Below are positions 1-13,493 of a DNA stretch of 64,000 nt, one piece after another. The translations under genes were made by a program, and so were the position numbers. This DNA comes from Symbiodinium microadriaticum (taxonomy: Eukaryota > Sar > Dinophyceae > Suessiales > Symbiodiniaceae): NCBI GenBank assembly GCA_001939145.1, contig LSRX01000467.1, positions 166,800 to 230,799 on the forward strand, read 5' to 3'. The notes below the pieces were generated by a model. It was not told the origin of the DNA and searched no databases. It saw only the letters and a program-made list of their open reading frames with translations. Positions within the stretch are counted from its first letter, which is position 1. Each line of letters starts with the position of its first letter.

Positions 1-2040
1 CGCGGATTTTGAAAAGTTGTGATTCTTGGATGTCTGTGAAGACATAGGAATGTAGGCAAGTTCAGAAGATCTGGTACTCCGTCGTACGTCTGCCACTAAG
101 GTTCCGGGTACCCGCAGCTCAGCTGCACACAGTCCGGAGTCCGGAATGGTTTGGTTGCTGCTTAATGCGTTGTGTAGGGAATCACGAGTTCCGTGAACGC
201 ATGACGAAGAAAGAGAAGCAAGCCTTCTCAGCCGAACAGAGCGTTCTCAGCCGAACAGAGCGTAGGCGGTTTCAAGACAGCCAGAGCCAGAGGCTTCGTC
301 CACCGACGCTACGGATATCGAGCCGTTGTCGTCTGCTGTGAGCCGTGGTGCAATGCCGGGAAGGCCTGGAAGCGCATGATGGGTGCTGGCCTTACTTGTG
401 CTGAAACATGTTGGACCCGCCTTGGACACGGCACATGCCATGGCTGGAGTTCTGATCGCCGAAGGTCCGACTTGGGCACGAGTGCTGAAGTTTGCAAGGA
501 TTGGTACTCGTACGTAGTGGGTCTGTCAGCCTGACTCATGAACCCTTGCCGGCAAAGGTGTTTCAAGCCTGCCCAGGGGCGAGCTGCAGCCCTTCTATCA
601 CTGCAGCTTGGTTGATGTTCCATGATGTTGCCTGGACGGTTGCTGAACGAGCAGGACAAGTACTAGAGCCTTCCTCCATTGGTCCATAGCACTGCCACGG
701 TCAGGCAAAAGTGTAGAGCTGGTGTGTCCCGTGGACACACCAGCTCGGGCGAACCACCCTAGTAGTGAACCTGTTGCAATGAGATACCTTTGCTGCACAG
801 AGTCGACGCGAAGGAGCCATTAGTCCTCCGCTGTGGCTTGCAGCCGGGACAGCTAATGAATCATGAACCCTGCATTCACTTTCGTGCAGGCTTGGTGGAC
901 GCGCGAGAGTCTTGGAAGCAACGAGAGCTGTTAAGTTCTCGGCTTGGAAGCTTGCAAGGGCTCTGAAACCACCGGGGTGCGCTTGTCAAGTTGGCGAGCA
1001 GAAAGTAGAGGTTTAGGAGCACTGCCCTGCCGCTACAGCTGGATCGCAAGCCCCACGGAGGACCGACCGGGCGCGCAGATGACTTTCGTGGGCGAGGAGA
1101 CAGGGCGCCACGCAATCTGTTGCATATTGACCTTCAGCCCTCGTTGGCAGACTTATGAGAAAGCAGGGTCTAGCATGGTGAGTCCTCTCCATTGCTGCAA
1201 GGAGAACGTGACACCGGCGACGGAGGAGTTCGAGATCCAGCATCCCCTCGTAAAGACGTTGCTCATAAGGCGGGAATCGAAAAGCGCTGACGACCATGTT
1301 GAGGTTTGGTGTGATTTGGGGTTCTACTGTGCTGGAGTGGTTCTGCTGACAATTTGCAAGGTGTGATGAGTTGAGTTCGTATTTGCCTTCACCCCAACTG
1401 GAGCAAGCTCTCAAGAAGCAGCGCCAAGGGCAGGCCTTTCAATGGAGTCTCGGCATGCATACTCTGTGATGGATAGCAATTGAGTCACATTGAGTCTGCT
1501 GTCGACTGCACCGTGCAGAAGCTTGCCAGGACCTTCTGATCGACTCCGGGGTCACCTCACGTCGAAAGTGGCGGAGCTGAAAGATTGGCATTTAGATGCC
1601 GATACTTGGTCAGACAGGCAACATCTAGATCCAGCAGCCCCGAAAGTGATGCGACTACACCGACGGCCTTGAAGCTGAACCAGCCAGAATCGGCGCCAGA
1701 GTGTTGCCGAGGGTGCCGTTCGACAGTGCCTCAAGCTCACTGGGAGTTTGAAGATGAGCTCGGCCTCGCAGATGACAGTGACGTAGCAAAAGGACCTTAC
1801 CCGCTTCGTGCGGTGCTCTTGCGATTTGCAGCAGACCTTTGTGCAGAGCCGTTCCGAAGAGTTTCAGACCACGGCTTGGTTGTTTCGGGAAGCGGGTCTG
1901 CTGCTGTCAGGTGTGGTCCTCAGCTGGATTGCAAAGGGCAGTTGAGTTTCCTGTCCATCCCAGAACCTGTCTCAATGATCACATGGCCCCTCATTGGGAT
2001 AGAATAACCCCAACAAGCGAACATACATGTGTGCAGATGC
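1..2040. other. No recognisable gene
   Basis: Mixed-composition DNA of about 50% GC. The open frames here (up to 140 codons, e.g. 944-1366 and 1585-2007) overlap on both strands and show no motif or convincing exon boundary. I call nothing, though small exons could be hidden. Confidence 0.5.
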
Positions 2041-2270
2041 CGGCCTTTACACATATGCATAGACATATACATGTATACCCGTGTATATCTATACATACAT
2101 ATATACATATATAGAGTTCATGTTTTATATGAGTTACCTACCTCCCTACCTACCTGCCTACCTACCTACATACCTACATTTGCTGTCCCTCTCTATGTGG
2201 ATATCTATATGTATATTTAGAATGCTCCTTGGCACACATGTGACACTGTGTGTGTGTGTGTGAGCGCGCG
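2041..2270. repeat. Compound microsatellite (TACA/TATA, CTAC, TG)
   Basis: Runs of ATACAT/TATACATA (about 2045-2115), then imperfect CTACC/CTGCC/CTACA units (2139-2180), then a TG run at about 2250-2262. The CTACC part resembles the larger arrays at 7.2 and 15.8 kb. Reading frames across it are artefacts of the repeat. Confidence 0.85.
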
Positions 2271-2564
2271 CATCTGTGTACCAATCGAAATCATTGCGAT
2301 GTGATATGGTTTACTGTTCGACGGTGTATCGGCTTTGCATGTCATAGTACCGTATTGCACACTGAAGCAAAGTTTAAAGTACATTACTAGAGAGGCCGGC
2401 CTATATATTGGTGCTAAAATGTAAACACCCTATAATAATTTTCAATATCCCCCCCCATAATACATCAGATTCGCCCAGCAATGCTCCTAGATCAGATCCG
2501 AGCAGGCACGGAGCCCAACCACTTCGACGGCGGCCGAGGCAGAGAACAAAAAAGATACCCATAA

Positions 2565-2636
2565 ATATAAATATATATTTTTTTTTATATATATATATAT
2601 ATATATTTTTATATATATATATATATTGTTTTTTAT
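2565..2636. repeat. AT microsatellite
   Basis: Two (TA)n blocks separated by T runs, low-complexity throughout. It is followed at 2800-2822 by a degenerate TTTAGAG/TTTAGGG telomere-like heptamer pair. Confidence 0.85.
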
Positions 2637-2639
2637 AGT

Positions 2640-5450
2640 TAGTAAAATTACTACCTACTACCGGTCCCCTTTCAGTTGTACTAGAACATGCCCTCAAAAC
2701 CCTATTCCAGGGCTTCTAAAGGCAAGCTCCCTGGACCCGAAAGCTCCTACGAAGGGTTTCGCGCAGTTCTGAGTATCTGTATATGTACGTGTAAAGAATA
2801 GGTCTTTAGAGTTTAGGGCTAGGTATCAGTCAAGTTCTCAACAAAGCCTTTGCTGTTTCCTGCTCCGCTCATTATCATCCTTGCTGGTTTTGCTGGCCTT
2901 CTTTATGCGACAGTCTTGCACATCTCTTTCATGGGACAGCTTGTCTCGCGAATGCCATTCAAGCGCCCCGGCTCAGGGCGGCCTCAACCGGCCCGCTGTG
3001 CCTGGTCAGGCTCGCGCCTGCGATGACGTAATGTAACAGTCGCAGTGCTTGCAGCACAGATGGCCATGGCAACGGCAATCAGAGCAGCTACGATGTACTG
3101 CATCGCACCGCGGTTCACGAGTCCTGCAAATACAAGCGGCTACTGATGATATCACAAGTGCTGCTGCTTCTGCTGCTGCCGTTGTTATTGGTTCTTTTTT
3201 GCCCGAGTCGCTAACCGCCTTTGCCTGGTTTCCTGAGGCTCGCGATGCTTTGCGGGATGCCAGGTTCAAGGTTCGGCATGCTCACTGTGTGTCTGCAGCC
3301 AGAACTATACTATACCCTCTCGAGCACCAGCCTTGATTGATTCCTCAGACTCTGAAATTTGGAGGACTTGGGAATTCCTTCGCTGACAAACACTGCCTGA
3401 TCCTCAGTGGAGCAACTGCGCATGTGCGGTACTTGGAGCCTTTGAGATACACGGCTTTAAATTTCGGCATACAGGGAGGATTACAATTGGGCTTGTGCTT
3501 GGCTGATGGAGGCTCGTTTGAAGGCTTTGCTTCGGTGATGACTGCAGATCGCGAACAGCAGGCTTCCAAGGCGGGTGTGGGAAAAGTCGTCTCCTGTAAC
3601 TCTGGTGCAATAAATGTATTACAAGAGGGTGCCGAATTACCGTCTCCTCCCAAGGTAGGCGGGATTCCCTTCAGTGCCGCCGCTTGGCTGCAGAAGAGTT
3701 TAAGTTACAGCGGGTCTCGCAGATAGAGAATCCTGGGGATGAGCCTTGCGCGTTGCAGAGACTCCGCCGATGCTGGCTCAGGTGCTGCGGATATGGGAGG
3801 TAGAGGTTTCGGATCCAACAACCTTCCTGTCCAGGCGTATGTTAAGTCACATCTACTCCCAATTGTGGCAGAAATTCTATGGACTTCATTGAACCAGGCG
3901 AACGCTGGCTCCAGGGCTCTGAGCCGGAACTACGAAGCAGACACGTTTGGCATTCCCGAAGTCAATGGCGGATGAGACAGGAGGCTTCCCTGACAACGAG
4001 CACAGAGCCAGCGGCTACTGTCGGAGACAGACGAGAGACCGACCGCCAAGCAGACGTGTCTTCTGGCTCGCGATTTTGCGATCACCATATGCAGACCGGA
4101 TGAAGGGCAGGCGGTCAGCTCGGTCTTGGCTGGGATGCTCACCGACACCGACCGCTCATGAGGAACGACCCTATCCGCAAGCCACAAGACGACAGCGCGG
4201 GCACTGAAGCACATGCTGGCAGACTGGCTCTTACTGAGTTGAAACGCCGGGCTGTGCTTGCCGCATCCTCCTGTGGCAGACATTACAGTGGTTAGCATCG
4301 AGGATTTTCCTGTTGACCCCTGCGCGGCTTTTCGTCCCCCGGCCGGAGGCTTTTGTGCTCTGCTCCAGGAGCTTCTCAGTATCGGGCTGTAGAAGTCGTA
4401 GGTGCCGATGCCCGACGAGGTGTCTCCTGCAAAGTGGAAATGCGCTGTCAGCATCTGATGGTTTTCCACTCTGCATGCAACACCGCGTAGGGCATCGACA
4501 TGGGCGTCTGCGCCAGTACGCCGAAAGCCGGAACAGGAGGGTGCCAGCATGCAAGAATCAGATAATCAGCTGTGTAAGCTGGTGAAAGAGTGAAAGATCA
4601 GTTTGGTGAAGAGAAATTCGATGAGTACCTGCAGGGTCACAGCAAACTCAACAAGATCTGCAGTCTCGACGAGGACGTTCACCCAGTCTGACTGGTTTGA
4701 GGGCTGGGCTGCACGAGGATGCCATTCGTGAGCAAATCGATCTGTGGTCGGTCATGACCTGCCTAGAGTTTAGAGGCGAAGCCCGGCGAGTAGACCAGCG
4801 CTGCTCTGGTCTCCAAGTCCGGATGCTAGGGGTGGGCGAGGGGGCGAGGGGGCATGTGTGTTGCCGCCGAAGCGGCAAGGAGCACACCGCCGCTTGCAGA
4901 GCAGAGGATGGTGCAGCACAGCTTGCCTCCTATTCGTGATCACAGCCGGCAGGCTCCGGGAAAAAGACGCAGGAATGTGCATTCCTGCATCTGACCGCAT
5001 AAAGGGTGGCAGGGTGACCATGGGCCCATGTCACAGTTACCGATCTCAGGCCACGGTGCCCAAGCCGCCCGTGGGCTGGGTCGGCTCGAAGAAGACGCCC
5101 CTTGCGCAGGTGGGCCGTCGGGCAGTTAGCAGGGTTAACTCGGACCTGTGAGCAGAGAATCCTGAGTGCAAACGAGACTCTACAACGGAGATGCATTGTC
5201 CTTGCCTTCTGTTTCCCGCGGCTGTCAAGCAACTCCTTGCAGTGGCTGATGGTTCCCACGAGCAGGTGTGTTTGCAGACATGCCAGGCTCAGGAACATGA
5301 GAGTGCGGAGTATTCGTTGGTGTGCGCGAAATTGAATGCTCACGCATCCCTCTTCCGCTATGTCGCACTCTTTGCTGGATCCTTCTGACGCTTGATGCAT
5401 GGACACATATGAGTAGGCCAAGAAGTACTTCAACATGTCTCTTGGGATCT
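2640..5450. other. No recognisable gene
   Basis: Open frames of up to 206 codons (3930-4550 minus) and 168 codons (4930-5436 minus) overlap frames on the other strand. They contain no domain motif I recognise. The GC content allows long chance frames, so none is called. Confidence 0.45.
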
Positions 5451-5454
5451 GAAG

Positions 5455-6095
5455 GAACGTTCGGCTGCATGATGAGCCTGGAGCGTTACAGGTCCGAGGT
5501 TACATCGGTGCCGACACAAAGGCGAAAGGCTGAGAGTCGTTCTGCTGTAACAGTGGTAAAGGCCATGAAAAGTGTGACTGTAAGTCGTGTCTAGCAGCTA
5601 GCAGACTTCAGTTCGTAATCTGGTAAGAGAGGTAGTCGCAGCATGTCACAGCACCAGAAACCGCACTTGGCAATGGTTGTGCTGGTTCCACATTCTGCGA
5701 TTGAAGCATTGATCATGACAGCTGTATCGGTGAAATCGCATGATGGATGATTAAGTAAAAGGTCAGAGCTGCGTTTTAGCACCTGGGAAGACACCGCATG
5801 TGATCTCTGAGATTCACCCGTGCGTTTGCCGTTGTGTCGAAAAGTAATGTGGAGCTTCAGTACAGTCAGGTGGTGGATTTCGAAACACGTTTGAATCAAT
5901 GAGGTGAGCCAGACTCTTGATGGCTTGCGGCTTGCGGCGAAACGTTCACTGCATGATGAGTCTTCGGCGTTACAGGTCCGAGTACAAGATGCGGACCCTT
6001 AGGCGAAAGGCTGAGAGCACCTCCTGGAGCCTCCGGTCCAGGTGTCGAGTTGACACGAAACACTATGCGCAGGATGATCTTTTAGTAAAAGGTCG
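5455..6095 (+). repeat. Diverged direct duplication with exon-like core
   Basis: Two segments about 480 bp apart resemble each other: around 5457-5536 and around 5940-6022. Both read GAACGTTC/AAACGTTC, then CTGCATGATGAG, then CGTTACAGGTCCGAG, then AGGCGAAAGGCTGAGAG. A second shared element, GTAAAAGGTC followed by GAGGTGC or GAGCTGC, lies at about 5755 and 6084. Both cores contain TTACAG followed by a basic Arg/Lys-rich frame (SEYKMRTLRRKAES in the second copy), so each could be an exon after an AG acceptor. No function can be assigned. Confidence 0.5.
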
Positions 6096-6099
6096 GAGG

Positions 6100-7180
6100 T
6101 GCACATATGCACTCCTTGATGACAACTACGCATCTGAAATCTGGATGCTTGGCTTGTTGGCGGTGCTGTGTTTTGGCTTGTTTGGGGTGCTCAGGTGCCC
6201 GGAGACCCCGAGCATGGAGCGTGTGTGGGTGTAGAGTCAGTTTAGAGTATGGAACTTGCTGCGCAGATTCCGATGGACCGTATGTTGAATGACTGCGTGC
6301 ACCGCCGTGTGTTGCCGTACCCATCACCTAAAGGGACCTTCCCATTGTGCACACGAAGCACATTTGCTTTCCTGACGGTGCACAATGCACCGCAGGCACG
6401 ATAGGCTGAGGTGGAAGTCAGGAGCAGTTTTCTGGCATTCCAGATTCCAGATTGGTATCTGTGCCTACAAATTTGGGAGTTAACTGCAAAGTCTCGGAAA
6501 TACCTACTCGCTACTTTCCTCCACTGCCGTGATTTCTTTTCTTGAGCTGAGATGTAAGGCAGAACTGCCTTGCTGAGCATGTGACACGAAATGGAACGGG
6601 AGAATTTCAAGACAAGGCAGCCGCCTTAAACCGGTAGGGGAGACGACAGTCAACCTCCAGAGCAAGCAAGACATTGCATTGAACCAGCTTCAGGGAGTCT
6701 AGGGGCGGTCGCATCTGTCCAATGCAGCAGCGGCTTCTGGACATCCTCACAGAGGCCGAACATTTCTCGGGCTTTTGGGAACCATGAGAATGAGAAGGTC
6801 AATCCAGGACCACATTGTTGCTAGTGCCAAGGTGGGACGGCTTCTTCATGGGGTTCATGAGTTCAGGAAGATATTTCCGATGAAATCGTGCTACTGACAT
6901 GTCGCATGTACTGACAACAAGTAAGATGCAGGGATATGCAGATTGACGACGAGCGACAACAGGAATCATCTACATACACACGCACAGACATGCGCATGTT
7001 GTTTTGTGCAGCTTTTATACATCCACACACATAACTGCATATTATATGTACATGCACATAGCAGGCAGTTTTTCTCGGACGCTAACATGCTGACATGTAC
7101 GAACACTGGAACGTCAGTGTTTCTGGAAAAACATATACATGTACACACATAATATACCCACAGTACCTGCCTCCTACCTG
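6100..7180. other. No recognisable gene
   Basis: No motif-bearing frame. The segment ends in CA/TA-rich simple sequence (about 6960-7150) leading into the TACC array. Confidence 0.45.
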
Positions 7181-7189
7181 CCCAATTAC

Positions 7190-7374
7190 CTACCAAATTT
7201 GCTGCCCTGCCTACCTACCTACCTACCTACCCACCTACCTACCTACCTACCTGCCTACCTGCCGACCTGCCTACCTGCCTACCTGCCTACCTGCCTACCT
7301 GCCTACCTGCCTACCTGCCTACCTGCCTACATGCCTACATGCCTACATGCCTACATGCCTACATACATAGAGAA
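7190..7374. repeat. TACC / TACCTGCC / TACATGCC array
   Basis: Successive blocks of CTAC, CCTACCTG and CCTACATG units. The last block (from 7321) is shared with the second large copy (from 16037). The earlier part differs in length and content from its counterpart at 15830-16036. The proline/tyrosine/leucine frames across it are repeat artefacts. Confidence 0.95.
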
Positions 7375-8133
7375 CACATAGGCACATACGTACACGCTTT
7401 TTGATGGCACCTAGCAAACCTGCGAAAGGTGCAAAGCCATGGACCTGGCTCGGCGCAGGGGGTGGCCGGCGATGCTCGGGAGGTTAGGGTTTGGAGATTT
7501 CGGGTGCAAGGGTGCGGATTCCTCTTGGCCATCGCACGAAAAGGTTGCCAGAGATCTGCAGAAGTCTTGCACCTTTGAATCGCTGCCGCCCAGCAAGCAA
7601 GCACGGTGCGTGCCCTTCTTCGAAGGACTTGACGACGCGCAAGCCTCGAGATCTTCCGGCAGGCAAGGTCGATACGATCTGGCCTCAAGGCTGCGAAACG
7701 AGCCTATAGGAAACTGCAGCACACTGCAAGGGTGCAAGCCGTAAAATGCCGTAAGTCTGCGAGGCTGTAGCATTTCCGCAGCGGCATGAGAACGTGGCTG
7801 GAGAACTTTTGAAACTGCAGCCGCGTGAGGCGAGCCTGTCGATGAACGGACAGAGCGAAGCTCCCTGGGCAGAGCCCTCCGGCTGATGCCCAAGATGAGC
7901 AAAATCTACACCGCAAGTCTCCGAGGCAGTGTGGTTATTCAGTCGAAGACCTTGCAAGGGTTGCCGGACGCCCTTGCTAAAGCATCGATGAAGTTCGCAA
8001 AAGTAAAGTCCAGGCAGTCCCTGGGCCGTAACCTCCGAACACACCTTGGGCTGCCCGTGGTTCCAGTGAGGCTTGGCCGAGAGCACGCGAAGGCTCAGGA
8101 GTACCAGAGGTGCGCTCTTCGTGGCTTTCAGTG

Positions 8134-8151
8134 TTTTAGGGTTTAGGGTTA
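8134..8151 (+). repeat. Interstitial telomere-like heptamers
   Basis: TTTAGGGTTTAGGGTTAG: two perfect plant/dinoflagellate-type TTTAGGG units and a partial third. The duplicate is at 16850-16867. Single related heptamers lie at 7486 and 8806. Confidence 0.8.
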
Positions 8152-10252
8152 GTGCTTTCTTTAGCCTTGACATGCCCCAGCTCTCCACTGACTTGAGGCT
8201 GGTCGAGAAGCTTTGCCCGATCCTGAGGAGGGGATCTGGTGCCTTGCGGGCTGCCGAAGACCGTGGGCACGGGTGTTGTAATAGATCGGGAGAATCAGAA
8301 GCTGAACCTTGGTTGTTGAAGCGACCGCAGCAACGAGTTTTGTGTAGGGTTCCCGGCTTTCTGAGCCTCCCAGATCAGGACAAGCAGGAGTCCCAAAGAG
8401 TGAAGCCATCGTTAGCCATACTTCGCCGAGGAGTTCAACAGAAACGGAGGGGTTTTGAAGGAGATTTGTTCCCGAACTCCCGACTCAGCCAAAAATCCCA
8501 TGTGGAAAGAAGGAGTAAACTTAACTTACCTTCAAGCTATATATAGGCACATGTCCACAAAAAGCGGTTTCTACACCGAACCGACTGAACCTCGAATGTC
8601 TTGGATCCGAGTCTCAGAAAATGAGGGATTGGCGACCAGTCAGCAGATTCCTCCACGTAAGTAATGACCCCTAGAATACGCCCCCCCCTGTTTCAGCAAC
8701 CTTATCACCCGAGCTTCTTGGCCTGGGCCCAGGCGCACCCCCCGCGCAGCCTGCCGGGCCAAGGCGCCCACGCCGGGCCCCCAGATCACGTTATAGCTGT
8801 TTCGGGTTTAGGGTTGAGGGTCTTGGTTGTAATGCTTGCGCTCGTGCCACTACTCGTGCTAGCAGTAGCAGCTTTGTCTGTTGGTTTTCTGCAATTTTAT
8901 GTTGCTGCTGCTTCTACTACTCCAGCTGCTGCTGTCACCGATGATCCTGCTGCCATCGCGATTGTTGTCATTCAGTGGGTTCTTGGTAGAATTGCTTCCG
9001 TTACACCTACCTCTGAATGAAAGGTGGAGCAGCAGGTGCTGGGGGTGCTTCAAGTCTCAGGACTTTCGGGGATCCGACCTTTGGACACTGTGGAGTTGGG
9101 AGATGATAATGGGAGATTCGTATATAAGATCAGAACAGGACGAGTCATTGTGCATGGTCAGGTGGTGGAGCTTCGAGCCGCAAGAACGCGGCCCGGGTCT
9201 TGCCGACCGGGTCATCCTGTGGTAGAGATGGACGAAACAGGCTATACAGGAGCATGGAGCATGTTGGAAACCGTTGCAATTACCGGCATGTTGTAGACAC
9301 TGTAGAGTCAGTACATCCGGTTGCGTCCAGCTCGGCCCCATCTCACGCTAAGAGACTCTGTGAGGTGAAGAACGCTCCAGCCGCCCCGAGAAGGCTCCTT
9401 CGTCGCTTTGGGCTTCGGGGCTGAGGGGGTTTCTCGGAAAGTCGTCGCCGTCACAAGATTCTTGTCCGCCCCAGACAGGCAAAGCGATTCAAGTGGTAAG
9501 GCTTGACTAGGGTGTTTTGGATGTTTGTCTAACAGGGTGCTATGCTTGCAAGGCCGGCGACTGGCTTCGACGGCGACGGGAACGAGGCTACCAGGTCTCC
9601 ATCGCCGCCACTGGTTGCGCACAGGCCTTCGGCGAATGCCCGCGGGTGCAGATTTTTGGGAAGGAACGGCATGCTGCTGCACTCATGAATGCCTGGGACT
9701 GAGCGAGGCACTATCACCACCACTACCACCACCACTACGCACCTTGAATGTGCAATTTATGTTCCGGGCCGTGAGAGAGGAGTTGGGAAGGGAGTTCAAA
9801 GATGGTGGTGCATGGATGGGTGCAGGGTCAACGCTTTGATATCTCGAAGCTTGAACCAGGCAACATGGCGACAAGAGTAGCATGTAGGAGCCCACAAATT
9901 GGACAATGGCAGCAATTTGGCAATGTGAATAGCTTCATCAGCCGTTATTGCAGAATATCAGCTATAGCATCACGACTAAACATGGCCATCACATACAATG
10001 CCAAGTATCGCACAGTTCATGCACCATACTTCCCATATCATAAATCAGACCATATATCACATCGCATGTCATAGCATATATCGTAACAAAGATCATATTA
10101 TTATCTCGTCTGATACCATGCCTTGTCAGATTATGTACCAAACCACACATCATATATTAAATGTCATAGGTCACGGTCATACGTATGTGCATTGTGTGTG
10201 TATATGCTTGTGCATATGCACTAATGCACTGTACATATGTATGCATGTACCC

Positions 10253-10412
10253 AGCTATGTATGCATGCATGCATGCATGCATGTATGTATGTATGTATGT
10301 ATGTATGTATTTGTATATACATATATGTATGTATGCATGTATGTATGTACGTATGTATGTAATGTATGTATATGTATGTGTGTATTTGTGCATGTGTGTA
10401 TGTATGTATCTT
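10253..10412 (+). repeat. ATGT/ATGC microsatellite (copy A)
   Basis: Tracts of ATGC then ATGT tetranucleotides, then interrupted TATG/GTGT. The 4-nt period gives the 80-160-codon Cys/Met/Tyr/His frames seen on both strands, which are not genes. The same array is at 18969-19128 in copy B. Confidence 0.95.
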
Positions 10413-13400
10413 GTAACACATGGCATAGGCTATCATGTGCACCATATTATATATCATTGCTGAGTATTGAGAATCTGCTGTAATCATCGTCACCGTTATC
10501 ATGATGTTCTGAGGTTCTCGAAGACGGCAGCCGTCCGGGTACCGAAGAGCGCTCTCACGCTCGCGAGGCCCGGAGGTTGGCTTGCAGACTTCCACGGGGC
10601 AGGGTGTAGGACTTAGGTGCGACAACCCAACTGCGCTTAGACTGCTCACAACCAGCCATAAACTAGCTCCTAAATCCGAAATCCTAAACTCCTAAGCCCC
10701 AGACCCTAGAATTAGGATTTCTGCATAGGGCTTTCCGTGGACTGGGGAGTCGGATCAAGAGTTCGGCTCCGTGGGTGTCGAAAGGCGAGAACCCGGGACT
10801 TTGGCATATTGAGGCATTCGGGGGCTCTTTAGATGTGCTCTGTGAGGGGATCCGGGTGTATGCGTGCTCGCTTATGGCATCTAGGAGGACAAGTGAAAAT
10901 GGGCCGACCTCCACCTCCTTTCGGCTGACACTTCTTCAAAGCCTTTCTTGTCAAGTTTGGTGCGATGCATGGTTTGTGCCAATCTCTCTTTGAGTGAGAG
11001 GCGATTTTTTGACTCGATTCTTGGATCAGGGGAAGGCCAGTTACAGTTGAACTCTCGGCGCATGTTGTCTGCCGATATCAGCTGCCATGCACTTGCAGGA
11101 CACTGGCTGGACAAGCAACGTGGCACTCTTAGCCACGGGCAGCAGGGCTGTAGAAGTCTGAAGTTTGTTACAGCCAGTCGCCAATGGCAACAGCAGCATG
11201 CAACGGGTGCACAGGTGCCATTTGACAGCACTTGACCGGATCCTTGCCATCGCTGAATACAGTACCCTTCCCCAAGGCCCATGCTCCGGAAGCAGGGGCA
11301 AAAGATGAGGATGCCAAGTCCCGCACCCAGGGGGGGGGGCCAGCCTGGCCAGCAAAGAGGGTGCAGGGTCCAGGAATGCAAAATGTGTCATTTCCCTTGC
11401 ATCAAATGGTGCCCAACATGACCCACGAATCCGAGAGCTGCTGAAAACAGCCGCAAAGGTCAGCTGAAATGCAGCATTTTCACCGCAGGAGCCCCAGGAT
11501 AAAGCCGAGCCCAGAGTTGTAGCGAACATGAACTCTTCAACAGTGCCAGTGCGAGCAAGGTTCCTTAAAGGACAAGGCTTTCCATAATAGAGTAGCAGAG
11601 GTCGGAATAGTTTGTTACTAGCAGTATATTCCCTGTAGTTCCCTGTGTAAGTATAGTGGACTGTGTGGGGCCGGGGTGCCTCTGCTTGAAACGTCTGGGC
11701 ACGCTCAGGCCACACTCACGTTGCTGAGGCAGGGGGAACCGGTGGTGTCAGGGTTCCGGGTGCTAAGTCTGAGAGTGCAAGAGTCAGAGGCACCACGCAT
11801 CGCGAGTTCCAGACTACCCTTGACAACAGGGCTGCTCTACTGAGAAAAGACTTCGCTGTCATCGCGACCCGTCACATCAGGAGATCACTGCTCGTGCTCG
11901 GAAGCTGCACGATGCAGCTTGCGAGGCGAGGGTGTCTTGACTTTGTTCGTCTGTTTCTGATTGGAACGTGGCGCAAGAGGAATGCCATGGGCTTGTCTTT
12001 CACTTTGCTTGCTTAACTTGCTTGTAGCGCCGAAGCATGGACTATGTCACAGACCATGCCCCATTTGCCAGCAGTCTTCGGTTCATGTCAGCTCTTAGTT
12101 TGCGGTTAGAGAACTGTGCCTTCGTTTGATATTGAAGTTGACGGTCTCCTCGCAGGCTCAGCTAGGCCATTCCCACCAACAAGGCAGGACTGCAGAATCA
12201 AATGGAAAATGGCAGATGTATCTAACTGCTGCAGGAAGTGATACCTGATCACACTGGCGCACGAAGTCCTTCACCTGTTCTTGCCACCGTTGAAGCTTAC
12301 TAGTTTGCTTGGATTGCCTGGTTCCCCACGGCCAGAGGAGTGTCTGAAGTCAGCTCTGGAAAGAGCCTCAGGTTTACCGATCGAATTAGGGCATGAGTTT
12401 GGAAGCCTGGCAAACAAGTAACCTGCCATGAAGCGAGCAATCGGCACAAATTGGGAGCAGGCTTCTCTGGCGGCAACGTAGTGGGAACGAACCGTCGTGC
12501 ATCAAGGCCTCTTTCAACTACTGCACGGGAATGGCCATTGGCCGTCGGTTCTCAAAACAGACGTGTGTGCGGGTAAAATCCTGAGCAGGGACTCTAGCAC
12601 GGAGTCGACAAGCTGGCAACCGAAACCGCAGGAGGCGTCAGTGGAAATGCGAAGTCAGAGGGGGAGCCTTGCTCGCGGGATCTATCTCGCTCGCACAACG
12701 GCAGTGGTGCTTGGCACGTCATCCGTGCTTTTGTCGCTTCGTGCTCTTGTCTTTTGTTGGTGTTGCTGGTCGTTGTGTTGCTGGCGCTGGCTCTTTAGAA
12801 ATTGCGCCGGAGGGGCCGCCCTTTTGTTAGGCCAGGCTCGTGCCTCGATCGATGCTCACCTCACCTCACCCTATGTTTCCTGTCAGCATCTCACCAAACT
12901 TCTATTTTCGACAGGTGCCCGACATCCTGACGGCGAGAGTCCCGACCCAAGGCTTCCAAGGCTATGCTGAAACTTCGGCGGATTTGGGAGCCTCTGCCGC
13001 AAACGCGGCAGAGGGGGCATGCCTGAGCAGCTTCGGTGCGAAAACCGGGTGTAAGACGTGCGTAGATTGGAAAGCAATATTAGCCAATCATGAACAGTTA
13101 TCCATCATGGTTCACAAAAGGTAACTTACATTCTACTAGTATGCAACGCAAGATGGAGCACTTTCGGTCCAGCTGTTTTGGCATTGCCCCGGCCCGTGTG
13201 AAGGGGTGAAATTGCGCACCTTCTCGGGGCTGTCGAACAATCTAGGCTTGCAGACTTTGGGCAGCAAACCAGAGTCGTGTTTTCATGCTTTCAGTTTCTT
13301 CTCGGTCAGCCCAAGTTCTGCAACTGTAGACGTTGCCTGCGTTGAGAGCCAAACGTGTCTGCGCTCCTTGTGCCAGCCTGCACTGTTCAGTTTTGGGCAT

Positions 13401-13425
13401 CAGCCACATGCCTGGGTGTGAGCCA

Positions 13426-13493
13426 AGTAATAGTAGCAATAATAATTGTAATACTAATACTAATACTAGTACTAATACTAATACTAATAATAA
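13426..13493 (+). repeat. TAATAC hexanucleotide microsatellite (copy A)
   Basis: Imperfect (ACTAAT)n with a few variant units. The duplicate is at 22142-22209. It lies just upstream of a possible exon. Confidence 0.9.

Noticed and set aside
7095..7381. Long Tyr/Leu/Pro-Thr-Cys-Leu-Pro frames (also 15535-16120)
   Set aside because: They are read through TACC/TGCC tetranucleotide repeats and are open in several frames at once.
8134..8151. A true chromosome end
   Set aside because: Only two or three heptamers, flanked by ordinary sequence on both sides, with many similar scattered sites.
9998..10649. His/Tyr/Cys/Met-rich frames of 90-160 codons on both strands (also 18714-19365 and 40754-41458)
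   Set aside because: They follow the 4-nt microsatellite period and carry no domain.
11041..11715. 224-codon minus-strand frame (and its copy at 19757-20431)
   Set aside because: No motif, overlapping frames on the other strand, and the strand is opposite to the plus-strand gene block. Treated as chance.
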